A stretch of 14,601 bases of DNA, taken from the NCBI GenBank assembly GCA_002307095.1, contig DBTO01000180.1, positions 1-14,601 of the forward strand, written 5' to 3'. Under the pieces are notes generated by a model. It worked only from the letters and a program-made list of their open reading frames with translations, did not search any database and was not told where the DNA came from. Origin of the DNA: Sulfurospirillum sp. UBA1314. GTDB taxonomy: Bacteria; Campylobacterota; Campylobacteria; Campylobacterales; Sulfurospirillaceae. Positions within the stretch are counted from its first letter, which is position 1. Every line of letters begins with the position of its first letter. A program made the position numbers and the translations under genes. Shown here one piece after another: positions 1 through 7,108 of the stretch.

Positions 1-8
1 TGACATAT

Positions 9-39
9 TTGAAGCCTTGAATTTTCTTAATGCTATAAT
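9..39 (+). promoter_or_regulatory. Candidate promoter for the Pif1-type helicase gene
   Basis: A perfect TATAAT lies at 34-39 and is preceded by TG one base upstream, giving an extended -10. A weak -35 match, TTGAAG at 9-14, stands 19 bp upstream. Epsilonproteobacterial promoters usually have a poor -35, so the extended -10 carries most of the weight. The distance to the start codon at 65 leaves room for a short leader containing the ribosome binding site AGGA at 54-57. Confidence 0.5.
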
Positions 40-64
40 ACCCAAAACAACTTAGGAAGCCTCT

Positions 65-1393
65 TTGAACTTAGCACAAAAACTCATCGACATCTTAAAA
101 AAAGACAATGTTCTGCTCACGGGCGGTGCAGGCGTTGGCAAGAGTTATCTTGTCGGTGAAATCGTCACAGAGCTTCGAAAAATAGGCAAACAAATCGTGG
201 TTCTAGGCAGTACAGGAGTGAGTGCGGTCAATGTCGGCGGTCAAACCTTGCACAGTTTTTTTGCCTTTGGCATCTGCAATCATCTCGATGAACTGACCCG
301 ACATGATCGTTACACCAAAGCCAGACTCGTTGAGATCAAAAAAGTGCTCACGAGATGTGATCTTTTGGTGATTGATGAGATTAGTATGGTCTCAGCCGAT
401 CTGCTCGATATGATCTATTATCGTCTGCGCAATGCTGGGTTTGAGGGAAGTGTGCTGTTCGTTGGCGATTTTTTCCAGTTACCGCCTGTTTCCAAAGGCA
501 AAGAAAATAGCCTGTGGAGTGGTTTTGAGTACGCGTTTGAGAGTAGTTCGTGGAACGCGTTTGAGCCTGTGGTCGTGGAGCTTACTATCACCAAGCGGAC
601 GCACGACGCACTTTTCTTCTCGCATCTTGGCAAGATACGACGTGGCATCCTCGATAATGACACACTCGAATACCTCGAAGCGTTGCGTACCAATGTTGGG
701 GTGTGGGACGATGACCCCACTGTTTTGTTTGGCAGGAACAAAGAGGCAGAGATGCTGAATATCCAAAAATTGGCACAGATCGAGAGTGAACCCATCGTGC
801 TCAAAGCCAAAGAGAAAGTGCATGAGCAGTCTTTACATGTAAACAAAATCGAGGGGTGGAAAAACGCGCTTCCCATTCCTGTCGACTTGACCTTGAAAGT
901 GGGTGCGAAGGTGCTTTTTTGTACCAATAAATGGGGCAAATACTACAACGGCGAGCGAGGCATCATCAAAGCGATTGGTGAAAATGAGGTCATCGTGGAA
1001 AAAGCGGGTGAGCTGGTTAAAGTTGAACGTCAAGAATATACCCTGCATGAAAATGTCGTCATGGAAGGCGAAGTCAAAGAAAAACCACTCGTTTCCATCG
1101 AGCAGTTTCCCCTCAAATTGGCGTATGCGATCACAATTCATAAGAGTCAGGGCATGAGCATTGATTCACTGGTGTGTAACATCAACAACATCTTTGAAAA
1201 AAGCCAATTTTACGTAGCGATTTCAAGGGCTCGCTACCCCAAACAGCTTCTGCTTGACTACCACTATCAACGCTTTTATGAACATTTGACACGTTGTGTG
1301 CAAGTTTCCCCAAAAGTAGGGGAGTTTTACCAAAAATCAGACATCTTAAAAATAGAAGAGGTTAAGAGCGATTCACTTTTTGGCGACTTTTGA
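65..1393 (+). CDS. Pif1/RecD-type ATP-dependent DNA helicase (superfamily 1B)
   Basis: This is a 442-aa helicase of the Pif1 family, expected to unwind DNA 5'-3' using ATP in the cytoplasm. Walker A GGAGVGKS is at residues 20-27, Walker B IDEIS at 103-107 and the motif III-like GDFFQLPP at 134-141. The C-terminal 2A part has YAITIHKSQG (HKSQG 359-363) and YVAISRAR (383-390), which together identify a Pif1/RecD-like enzyme rather than UvrD. The start is TTG at 65, chosen because AGGA (54-57) sits 7 bases upstream and the protein begins right before the first helicase motif. A TTTACATGTAAA palindrome lies inside the gene and is read as LHVN. The in vivo role is not revealed by the neighbours. 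Known members act at replication forks, on G-quadruplexes and in recombination. The family call is very secure, the cellular role is not. Confidence 0.93.
   Translation: MNLAQKLIDILKKDNVLLTGGAGVGKSYLVGEIVTELRKIGKQIVVLGSTGVSAVNVGGQTLHSFFAFGICNHLDELTRHDRYTKARLVEIKKVLTRCDLLVIDEISMVSADLLDMIYYRLRNAGFEGSVLFVGDFFQLPPVSKGKENSLWSGFEYAFESSSWNAFEPVVVELTITKRTHDALFFSHLGKIRRGILDNDTLEYLEALRTNVGVWDDDPTVLFGRNKEAEMLNIQKLAQIESEPIVLKAKEKVHEQSLHVNKIEGWKNALPIPVDLTLKVGAKVLFCTNKWGKYYNGERGIIKAIGENEVIVEKAGELVKVERQEYTLHENVVMEGEVKEKPLVSIEQFPLKLAYAITIHKSQGMSIDSLVCNINNIFEKSQFYVAISRARYPKQLLLDYHYQRFYEHLTRCVQVSPKVGEFYQKSDILKIEEVKSDSLFGDF
832..843. repeat. TTTACATGTAAA palindrome (inside helicase gene)
   Basis: Perfect 12-bp palindrome within coding sequence, read as Leu-His-Val-Asn. 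One of 12 copies of the TTACATGTAA core in the window. Confidence 0.9.
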
Positions 1394-1396
1394 CGA

Positions 1397-1408
1397 TTTA
1401 CATGTAAA
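1397..1408. repeat. TTTACATGTAAA palindrome (intergenic)
   Basis: Perfect 12-bp palindrome in the 32-bp gap between the helicase stop codon and the ribosome binding site of the next gene. Confidence 0.9.
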
Positions 1409-1425
1409 CCACAAGGGGGCAACCT

Positions 1426-1938
1426 ATGGAACTCAATGTAAGTTATGACAGTACGTCCAGTGCGACGTACAGCACAAAATCCACGATCAGTTTAAGTGAT
1501 GCGCAGGAAAATAAGCTGAGTGGCAAAGATATCGTTAATGCTTATTTAGCTGAGTATCAAAAGCAAATCATGGCGCAATCAAGCACAACGTTTGGTGATC
1601 AATCCAACACCTTTAGCTTAGCCGATATTGGCTATAGCGGAAAACCCATCGCCGATCTAACGCAAGATGAGGCAAAGGCATTGGTTGCAGATGATGGTTT
1701 TTTTGGTATCACGCAAACCAGTGAGCGCATCGCTGATTTTGTCGTCAATGGCGCAGGAGATGATCTTGAAAAACTTCAAGCAGGTCGTGAGGGAATGCTC
1801 AGAGGATTTGCGGAAGCGGAAGATATGTGGGGTGAAAAATTACCTGAAATTAGTTATACTACGATGCAAAAGGCACTCGAAAAAGTCGACGCACGTATTG
1901 CTGAACTTGGTGGGAGTGTCCTCGACACATCCGTATAA
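1426..1938 (+). CDS. Conserved protein of unknown function (possibly DUF5610-like)
   Basis: A 170-aa soluble protein without signal peptide or membrane segment. The N-terminal 40 residues are rich in Ser and Thr and look disordered. The rest is mainly helical, and the stretch AGREGMLRGFAEAEDMWGEK followed by a predicted terminal helix is the most conserved-looking part. That pattern (GREG...GF.EA......L..I...T) recalls proteins annotated as DUF5610 or, in Campylobacterota, loosely as 'hydrogenase-4 component G'. I cannot confirm either assignment from sequence alone, and nothing here supports a hydrogenase link. The ATG at 1426 has a strong purine-rich site (AAGGGGG, about 7 bases upstream). 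The gene lies 32 bp after the helicase and 11 bp before the next gene, so co-transcription is likely. Confidence 0.7.
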   Translation: MELNVSYDSTSSATYSTKSTISLSDAQENKLSGKDIVNAYLAEYQKQIMAQSSTTFGDQSNTFSLADIGYSGKPIADLTQDEAKALVADDGFFGITQTSERIADFVVNGAGDDLEKLQAGREGMLRGFAEAEDMWGEKLPEISYTTMQKALEKVDARIAELGGSVLDTSV

Positions 1939-1949
1939 TAAAGGCTCCT

Positions 1950-2453
1950 ATGAGACGCATTTTCATAGCATTTTTACTTTTACATGTAAGCCTTTTTGCG
2001 GAGACATTGGTACTGGATCATTTCAAAGCCAATGTCTTTGCAAAGTCCGATAAAAAGCCTGTTGAAGCGATGGTAGCTCTGGTTTTTGAGGGTAAAGAGG
2101 TTAAACTTTATGAGTATAAAGTTGTGGACGCGCTTAACATCGTCATTGGCAGTTATTTTGCCGAAGATCTTGTTACCTCACGCGGTAAAGAGCTTTTAAA
2201 ATCAACCTTGATTGCATATGCTAAAAAAACGTACGGTTTGGTCATTGACGCCGTGTATATTAAAGAGCTTACCGTTAAAACCAATCCTACAACCCAAGAA
2301 ATCGTTGACGCTATCAAAAAAGAGGGCGTTTTTCAACAACAGCAACAACAAAACAGTGCCCCAAAACAGCAACAACAATCTCAACAACTCAATTTAGCGC
2401 CGCCTCTTCCAAAACGCTCTTTGATTCCAGAAGAGAACGCGGTTAATTTTTAA
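1950..2453 (+). CDS. Exported FliL-like protein with glutamine-rich C-terminus
   Basis: A 167-aa protein with a clear signal peptide (MRRIFIAFLLLHVSLFA, cleavage probable before Glu18), so it should be periplasmic or envelope-attached. Residues about 60-110 (an ALNIVIGSYFAEDLVTSRG segment, then GKELLKSTLIAYAKK and VIDAVYIKELTV) match the pattern of the FliL C-terminal domain, in which 'L.T..GKE.LK..L.......V..VYF..F.V' is typical. Unlike FliL, it starts with a cleavable-looking signal sequence and ends in a low-complexity Gln tract, so a divergent paralogue is more likely than the flagellar FliL. The palindrome TTTACATGTAAG overlaps the signal-peptide codons. It starts 11 bp after the 170-aa gene. 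A link to the envelope machine encoded downstream is inferred from position only. Confidence 0.65.
   Translation: MRRIFIAFLLLHVSLFAETLVLDHFKANVFAKSDKKPVEAMVALVFEGKEVKLYEYKVVDALNIVIGSYFAEDLVTSRGKELLKSTLIAYAKKTYGLVIDAVYIKELTVKTNPTTQEIVDAIKKEGVFQQQQQQNSAPKQQQQSQQLNLAPPLPKRSLIPEENAVNF
1979..1990. repeat. TTTACATGTAAG palindrome variant (in signal-peptide codons)
   Basis: Carries the 10-bp core TTACATGTAA, read as Leu-His-Val-Ser inside the signal peptide of the FliL-like protein. Confidence 0.85.
2340..2378 (+). repeat. CAA/CAG-rich tract with 12-bp direct repeats
   Basis: The direct repeat CAGCAACAACAA occurs at 2340-2351 and 2367-2378, offset by exactly 27 bp (nine codons), within a longer CAA-rich stretch beginning about 2334. 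It encodes the poly-Gln tail of the FliL-like protein. Any slippage between the copies would keep the frame. Confidence 0.85.
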
Positions 2454-2495
2454 AACAAACACAAAGCATTAAAGCTACGATATCTGAAAATAATA

Positions 2496-2504
2496 TGCTA
2501 GAAT
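2496..2504 (+). promoter_or_regulatory. Candidate extended -10 promoter for the ATPase/TPR operon
   Basis: TGcTAGAAT is an extended -10 element (hexamer 2499-2504), with the same form as the one ahead of the first gene in the window. No convincing -35 is present. It lies 37 bp before the ATPase start and marks a likely transcription start for 2542-4506. Confidence 0.45.
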
Positions 2505-2541
2505 AAGATAAATTAAAGCATGCGCTGAATAAAGAGATACT

Positions 2542-3339
2542 ATGAAAGATTTTGAAGCCGCTAGAGAGTTTTTTAAAGACACGGTCGATCCTTCGTTTTA
2601 TTTTGACAGCATCAGCGCTGAAATTGCTCGTAATAAATTGGGCGTTGCCATTGGTGATCCACTCATTCCGCTTATTTTTATCGTAGGCGATCCTGGCGTG
2701 GGTAAAAGCCATATCATGCGTGTTATGCACTACTCTTCAATGATGAATGGTTCGAGCATTTTAATCGAACACCCTTTTTTTGATCCTCATGATCTTTTTA
2801 GAGAGCTCTATACGATTCGCGGCATGAGTTTTGATAAAAACAAAAGCCAAGGTGAGATTTTAGATGATCTTTTTGAAGCGTTTGTGGGGGTTTACTGTAC
2901 CATTTTTATTGATGAGGCGCAGCTTTTAAACGATGATCAGTTCGAGTTTATCCGCATTTTAAGCGACACAAAACTTTTCCAATTTGTGCTTGCAATGCAC
3001 AAAGATGAAGGCATGGCACTGCTTGCTAAAAAGCAATTTAAAACACGTACAAAATTGGTCATTGAGTATGGTAATTTGGAAGAAAATGAGATATTACGTT
3101 ACATTCACACCCTTTTTATGGGACATACCCATGGTGAAATTGCATTGATGTTTACTAAAAATGAGGCACGCGTGATTGCTAGGTATGCCAAAGGTAACTT
3201 TAGAATGATTAAAAAATTTTTGTATACATTGATGAAATTGCTTGACTATGCTCAAAAAAATGGGTTATCAAAATATCGAAAGCTCAGCAGTTGTCTTTTA
3301 ACAATGGCGGCTCTTGATATTGGACTGATTCATGACTAA
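2542..3339 (+). CDS. AAA ATPase of the ExeA/GspA-MshM type
   Basis: A 265-aa cytoplasmic ATPase. The N-terminus has the DPSFYF signature typical of ExeA/MshM proteins (usually 'PDP.FYF.S..H.EAL..L'), followed by Walker A GDPGVGKS (residues 49-56) and Walker B IFIDEAQ (121-127). Known relatives pair with a membrane partner to help assemble secretins or pilus machines: ExeA/ExeB in type II secretion, MshM in MSHA pili. A comparable ATP-binding protein, CtsP, serves Campylobacter transformation. It overlaps the next gene by 8 bp, and that gene encodes a TPR membrane protein, matching the mshM-mshN order. The family's C-terminal peptidoglycan-binding domain is absent, as expected for the short MshM form. 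The ATPase family is secure. Which machine it serves is inference. Confidence 0.8.
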   Translation: MKDFEAAREFFKDTVDPSFYFDSISAEIARNKLGVAIGDPLIPLIFIVGDPGVGKSHIMRVMHYSSMMNGSSILIEHPFFDPHDLFRELYTIRGMSFDKNKSQGEILDDLFEAFVGVYCTIFIDEAQLLNDDQFEFIRILSDTKLFQFVLAMHKDEGMALLAKKQFKTRTKLVIEYGNLEENEILRYIHTLFMGHTHGEIALMFTKNEARVIARYAKGNFRMIKKFLYTLMKLLDYAQKNGLSKYRKLSSCLLTMAALDIGLIHD

Positions 3340-3973
3340 ACTGCGTTTTGAAGAGCTCGAAAAACGGTGTTCTAGGCTTAAAAAAGTACGAATTTTGCGT
3401 TTTGTATCAATCATTGCTACTTTCTTTTTAGGTGGATTTGGTGGGTATTATTGGGTGCATCAGAGCAAAAGTGAACCTGTTGTTGAACCAATGCACCCAA
3501 AAGAGCCTGTGACTGTAACTCTTCCAAGCCTGAATGATCGTAACGAGAGCAATGCAACTCTTGTGGAAACTGCGGTGGCACCAGAAGTCTTACCAAACGA
3601 AACGCTCTTTTTAGCACCGCATGTGTATAAAGAAGAGGTAAAATTACTAGCATCTGAGACAGCTGAAGCAACACGCTCTTTAAACGAAGAACAACAATTG
3701 CTTAAAACGTACAATGCGGCTCAAACGTTTGATAATGCGTATGATTTGGCTCATTTTTACCTTGAGCGAAAAGCCTATGCAGAGGCAATTATGTGGTCAA
3801 AAGAGGCGAGTAAATATAATGCAAGCTCCGAAAAACCGTGGTTACTTTACGCCAAAGCAAAATTTTATCTTGGAGATCGCACAGAGGCTATAAGGTCTTT
3901 GGAACTTTTTTTAAGCTATATTAATTCAACCGAAGTGCAAGAACTTCTAAACTTTTATAAAGGACAGGAATGA
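3332..3973 (+). CDS. Single-pass membrane protein with TPR repeats (MshN-like)
   Basis: A 213-aa bitopic protein. A basic cytoplasmic start (residues 1-22) precedes one membrane segment at about 23-42 (ILRFVSIIATFFLGGFGGYY). A Pro/Glu-rich linker follows, then an alpha-helical part from about 115 that contains TPR-like helices (AYDLAHFYLERKAYAEAIMW, then a unit ending FYLGDRTEAIRSLELFL). The soluble part should face the periplasm. The ATG at 3332 lies inside the end of the ATPase gene (8-bp overlap), so the two are translationally coupled. Its place and topology resemble MshN-type proteins that partner an MshM ATPase. Sequence similarity to MshN could not be tested here. Confidence 0.7.
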   Translation: MTKLRFEELEKRCSRLKKVRILRFVSIIATFFLGGFGGYYWVHQSKSEPVVEPMHPKEPVTVTLPSLNDRNESNATLVETAVAPEVLPNETLFLAPHVYKEEVKLLASETAEATRSLNEEQQLLKTYNAAQTFDNAYDLAHFYLERKAYAEAIMWSKEASKYNASSEKPWLLYAKAKFYLGDRTEAIRSLELFLSYINSTEVQELLNFYKGQE

Positions 3974-4506
3974 AAGTTTTTTTAACATTATTGGGTCTTT
4001 TGTGTAGCTCACTGTACGCGTACTCTTACAACGATGTTTTAAGAGATTATGAGGCGAAAAATTTTGAAAAAGTATGCAACGATGGCGCGGCTTTTTTACT
4101 TAAAAACGATAAAAATGAACAAATATTAACTGCCATTGGCGATGCGTGTGCCAAGGTCGATGCGATCAATCCTTTAGGTAATGTTGCTAAAAATCTTGTG
4201 AGCACCAAAGAGTACCGCGAAAGTGGCTCTTATTTTGCAACGTTAGTTCTCCAAAAAAAGCTCATTTATCAATTTATGCAGGATAATATTAATCTCAAAG
4301 AGCTCAAACTTCCACGAACCAATCATGTTCTTTCCCGTGTTTTTGAGCAACTCTCCAAAGGCAACTATGAAATCGTTGAGAAGCGCATTGAGATTAGTAC
4401 GCCTGAGATGAATTATCTGCTCTGGCTCTCGGATGATGACCCTAAAAAAGTCTATATTGATGAAAATAAAGATGGAAAGTTGGTTAAACGTCACTGGTAT
4501 CTGTGA
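3970..4506 (+). CDS. Exported 178-aa protein of unknown function
   Basis: The protein starts with a signal peptide (MKVFLTLLGLLCSSLYA, cleavage likely before Tyr18) and continues as a mostly helical periplasmic domain. The helices NDVLRDYEAKNFEKVCNDG and NEQILTAIGDACAKVDAI have a TPR/Sel1-like rhythm, and there are two Cys residues at about 36 and 57 that could form a disulfide. The last 40 residues (LLWLSDDDPKKVYIDENKDG) are of mixed type and contain an acidic DENKDG loop. The start overlaps the preceding stop (ATGA), so it is the third gene of a coupled operon with the ATPase and TPR protein. I do not recognise the family. A role as periplasmic partner of the same complex is inferred from coupling. 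Confidence 0.7.
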   Translation: MKVFLTLLGLLCSSLYAYSYNDVLRDYEAKNFEKVCNDGAAFLLKNDKNEQILTAIGDACAKVDAINPLGNVAKNLVSTKEYRESGSYFATLVLQKKLIYQFMQDNINLKELKLPRTNHVLSRVFEQLSKGNYEIVEKRIEISTPEMNYLLWLSDDDPKKVYIDENKDGKLVKRHWYL

Positions 4507-4523
4507 GGCTTTACTTTGTTTTA

Positions 4524-4560
4524 GGGTATTTTGGACTAAAATCCCACCTCTGATTTTTTT
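4524..4560 (+). terminator. Possible terminator after the ATPase/TPR operon
   Basis: GGG(T)ATTTT at 4524-4532 can pair with AAAATCCC at 4538-4545 (8 pairs with one bulged T, 5-nt loop), and a run of seven T follows at 4554-4560. The 8-nt gap between stem and T-run is longer than ideal. The segment is the whole gap before the UvrD-like gene, so it may also carry that gene's promoter. Confidence 0.3.
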
Positions 4561-4574
4561 ACTCTAGGAACCCA

Positions 4575-6605
4575 ATGCCTCTTAGCCGACTCAATACTGA
4601 GCAAAGAAGTGCCGCAACGGCACCCTCAGGACATAACCTTATTATCGCCAGCGCTGGAACAGGGAAAACTTCGACCATCGTGGCGAGAATTGCCCATCTT
4701 TTAAATCAAGGCGTTTTGCCTTCTCGTATTTTATTGCTCACTTTTACCAACAAAGCGGCAGCCGAAATGCTAGAGCGTGTGGGTGTTTTCTTTGGTAAAA
4801 ATATCACCTCTCAAATTGAATCGGGCACGTTTCATGCGGTCAGTTACCGCCTTTTGAAAAAATTGGGGCGCAATATCGTCCTCAAACAGCCAAAAGATCT
4901 CAAAATTTTACTCAAAAGCATTCATGATAGGCGTCGGTTCGATCATATTGACTCTACGGCAAAAGCTTATGGTGCCGCCTATCTTTATGACATCTTTTCA
5001 CTTTATCAAAATAGCACGGTAACACAGAGCTTTTCCGAGTGGTTGGAGTCCAATGACAGCGAACATGGGCTCTTTTTTGATATTTATGAAGATATTTTTG
5101 AAGAGTTTCAAGCCCTCAAACGCGAATTTGGCTATGTGGATTTTAACGATCTTTTGATCTTAATGCGCGATACACTCAAAACCACCGATGCGCTGAGTTT
5201 TGATGAAGTTTTGATCGATGAGTACCAAGATACCAATACCTTGCAAGGCTCACTCATTGACGCCTTTCGCTCCAAATCGCTTTTTTGCGTGGGTGATTAC
5301 GACCAGAGTATTTACGCGTTTAATGGTGCGAATATCGACATCATCGGTTCCTTTGCAACGCGTTACCCCAATGCGAATGTTTTTACGCTTAATAAAAATT
5401 ATCGCTCTTCGCATAAAATTCTCTCCTTAGCCAACCGTGTTATTGAAAAAAATCCAAGGCTATATGAAAAAAGGCTTGAGGTCACACGCGATGGAGCCTT
5501 TGAAGCACCAAAACTCCTCATTTACGATGAGCTTTTTTCGCAGTACCAGTCCATATCAACCCTGATTAAACACTCCACGCATGCACCTGCTGACATCGCC
5601 GTTATTTTTCGCAACAACTCAACTGCCGATGGCATTGAAGCGACTCTTCGGGAACAAGGCATTGCCTGTAAGCGCAAAGGGGGCATTAGCTTTTTTGACT
5701 CCGCTGAAGTGAAAGCGATGCTCGATTTGGTGGGTGTGGTGGTCAATCCTAAAGATATGATGGCGTTTATCCATAGTTTTGAATACGCCAGAGGTGTAGG
5801 AAGTTCACTCTCCAAAGAGCTGTTTGATGGGCTTTTCAAACTAGGGGATGGTAACATCTACCAAGGGTTTTTTCATCCGCGCGATGATGTCGAAGATGTC
5901 TTTAAAAAGCGGGCTAAAAATCACCAGTTGGGGCTTTTCGATGACATTATTGATCTTGGCAGCGTGAGCCGTTTTTACAGCCTTGGTTTTGAAGAGCAGT
6001 TTCTCTCAAGTCCTATTTTAAAACACCCAAAACTCTCCATCGATGGTGCGAAATTTCTCCATCAGTTTTACAAATTTATGAAACATGCCACACGTATTAA
6101 AACCCCTCAAAGCCTTATCAATCATGTTCTAAGTTCAGAAGTCTTTAGCGCGATTGCTGAAGTGTTAGCGGTGAAACGTACGATTAAAAAAGATGGCACG
6201 GTGGATGAAAAACTCAAAACCGAAGCACGCGCACGCATCTTTCGCAAAGGTCACTTGCTGAAAGACTTGGCGAGTTCGTATGCTTCCAGCGAGCGTTTTT
6301 TAAATGCACTCACCCTTGGCAGCAATGAGATGAGTGAAGGAGAAGGGGTCAATTTGCTGAGCATCCATGCGAGCAAAGGTCTTGAGTTTAAAGAGGTGTA
6401 TGTCATTGATCTGATGGATGGGCGCTTTCCAAATCGAAAACTGATGCAAAAAGGTGGAAGTTTAGAAGAAGAGCGACGTCTTTTTTACGTAGCAACCACG
6501 CGCGCAAAAGATATGCTCATTCTCTCGTATGCCAAATACGACAAGATCAAAAAGATCAGCTATACCCATTCACCCTTTTTAGTTGAAGCGGGAATGGTAC
6601 ATTAA
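4575..6605 (+). CDS. UvrD/Rep/PcrA-family superfamily 1A DNA helicase
   Basis: A 676-aa 3'-5' DNA helicase for repair or replication restart. All SF1A motifs are visible in order: Q-motif LNTEQRSA (6-13), Walker A ASAGTGKTS (25-33), motif Ia LTFTNKAAAEM, Walker B DEYQD (215-219), motif III GDYDQSIYAF (240-249), motif IV NYRS, motif V SIHASKGLEF (596-605) and motif VI FYVATTRAKD (from residue 637). The protein is somewhat shorter than E. coli UvrD (720 aa) and lacks its C-terminal extension, as many epsilonproteobacterial homologues do. ATG 4575 has AGGA at 4566-4569, and the start falls right before the Q-motif. The gene lies 68 bp after the exported 178-aa protein, and no functional link is evident. 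Whether it is the true UvrD or a second Rep-like paralogue cannot be decided here. Confidence 0.93.
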   Translation: MPLSRLNTEQRSAATAPSGHNLIIASAGTGKTSTIVARIAHLLNQGVLPSRILLLTFTNKAAAEMLERVGVFFGKNITSQIESGTFHAVSYRLLKKLGRNIVLKQPKDLKILLKSIHDRRRFDHIDSTAKAYGAAYLYDIFSLYQNSTVTQSFSEWLESNDSEHGLFFDIYEDIFEEFQALKREFGYVDFNDLLILMRDTLKTTDALSFDEVLIDEYQDTNTLQGSLIDAFRSKSLFCVGDYDQSIYAFNGANIDIIGSFATRYPNANVFTLNKNYRSSHKILSLANRVIEKNPRLYEKRLEVTRDGAFEAPKLLIYDELFSQYQSISTLIKHSTHAPADIAVIFRNNSTADGIEATLREQGIACKRKGGISFFDSAEVKAMLDLVGVVVNPKDMMAFIHSFEYARGVGSSLSKELFDGLFKLGDGNIYQGFFHPRDDVEDVFKKRAKNHQLGLFDDIIDLGSVSRFYSLGFEEQFLSSPILKHPKLSIDGAKFLHQFYKFMKHATRIKTPQSLINHVLSSEVFSAIAEVLAVKRTIKKDGTVDEKLKTEARARIFRKGHLLKDLASSYASSERFLNALTLGSNEMSEGEGVNLLSIHASKGLEFKEVYVIDLMDGRFPNRKLMQKGGSLEEERRLFYVATTRAKDMLILSYAKYDKIKKISYTHSPFLVEAGMVH

Positions 6606-6673
6606 TAGCCTTTATCTTTTCATAGGTTATGAAAAAGCCTATAAGTTTTAAAGTTCTGCTAACTTAAAAGAGA

Positions 6674-6679
6674 TAGAAT
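6674..6679 (+). promoter_or_regulatory. Candidate -10 element for the rhodanese gene
   Basis: TAGAAT at 6674-6679, the same hexamer as upstream of the ATPase operon, lies 26 bp before the ATG at 6706. If used, it would give a leader of about 20 nt. No -35 is recognisable. Confidence 0.35.
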
Positions 6680-6701
6680 AACTCCTAAAAAGAGAGGAGT
6701 T
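6680..6701 (+). promoter_or_regulatory. Hairpin that would pair the ribosome binding site
   Basis: AACTCCT (6680-6686) is the exact reverse complement of AGGAGTT (6695-6701), with an 8-nt loop. The right arm contains the Shine-Dalgarno AGGAG of the rhodanese gene. This works only if transcription starts upstream of 6680. With the -10 at 6674-6679 the left arm would not be transcribed fully. Confidence 0.35.
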
Positions 6702-6705
6702 TTTC

Positions 6706-7098
6706 ATGTCCAAAATTTTACTGCTTATTGCCCTTTTTTCAACATTTCTTTTTGCCGAATTACGCCATGTCGACGCGAGTGAAGCGGTGGTTAACAGTGG
6801 CATCAAAATCATCGATATTCGAACCTTGCCCGAATGGAAAGAGACAGGAATCGTTAAAAATGCCATTCCTTTAACCTTTTTTGATGAGCAAGGGCGTTAT
6901 GACGCAGAAGCGTTTATGAAAGCGTTGGATACCTATGTGAGTAAAGATCAAGAGTTTGCCCTTATTTGCCGTACGGGAAGTCGAACGGCTGCTGTTTCAG
7001 AGCTTCTCTCCAAGCAAGGGTACAAAGTGGTCAATCTCAAAGGCGGCATGAAGTCGTTGATTCAAAAAGGCTACACACCGACGCCTTACAACCCTTAA
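6706..7098 (+). CDS. Exported single-domain rhodanese
   Basis: A 130-aa protein with a signal peptide (MSKILLLIALFSTFLFA, cleavage likely before Glu18) and one rhodanese domain. The domain shows the IIDIRT segment (residues 35-40), a nearby PEW motif, and the active-site loop CRTGSR with the catalytic Cys88. The GYKVVNLKGGM segment near the end is typical of the fold. Such proteins bind or transfer sulfane sulfur in the periplasm, which would suit a sulfur-respiring epsilonproteobacterium, although the substrate is not shown. AGGAG at 6695-6699 sets the start. A DUF255 thioredoxin-fold gene follows after 10 bp, so the two are probably co-transcribed. Confidence 0.88.
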   Translation: MSKILLLIALFSTFLFAELRHVDASEAVVNSGIKIIDIRTLPEWKETGIVKNAIPLTFFDEQGRYDAEAFMKALDTYVSKDQEFALICRTGSRTAAVSELLSKQGYKVVNLKGGMKSLIQKGYTPTPYNP

Positions 7099-7108
7099 GG
7101 AGCTTGTG

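Noticed and set aside
418..939. Minus-strand open frame of 173 codons inside the Pif1-type helicase gene
   Set aside because: The plus strand carries all helicase motifs in order. The antisense product looks like translated noise.
6617..6635. Terminator after the UvrD-like gene (TTTTCATA-GGT-TATGAAAA)
   Set aside because: The stem is AT-only apart from one C-G pair and is not followed by a T-run, so termination is not convincing.
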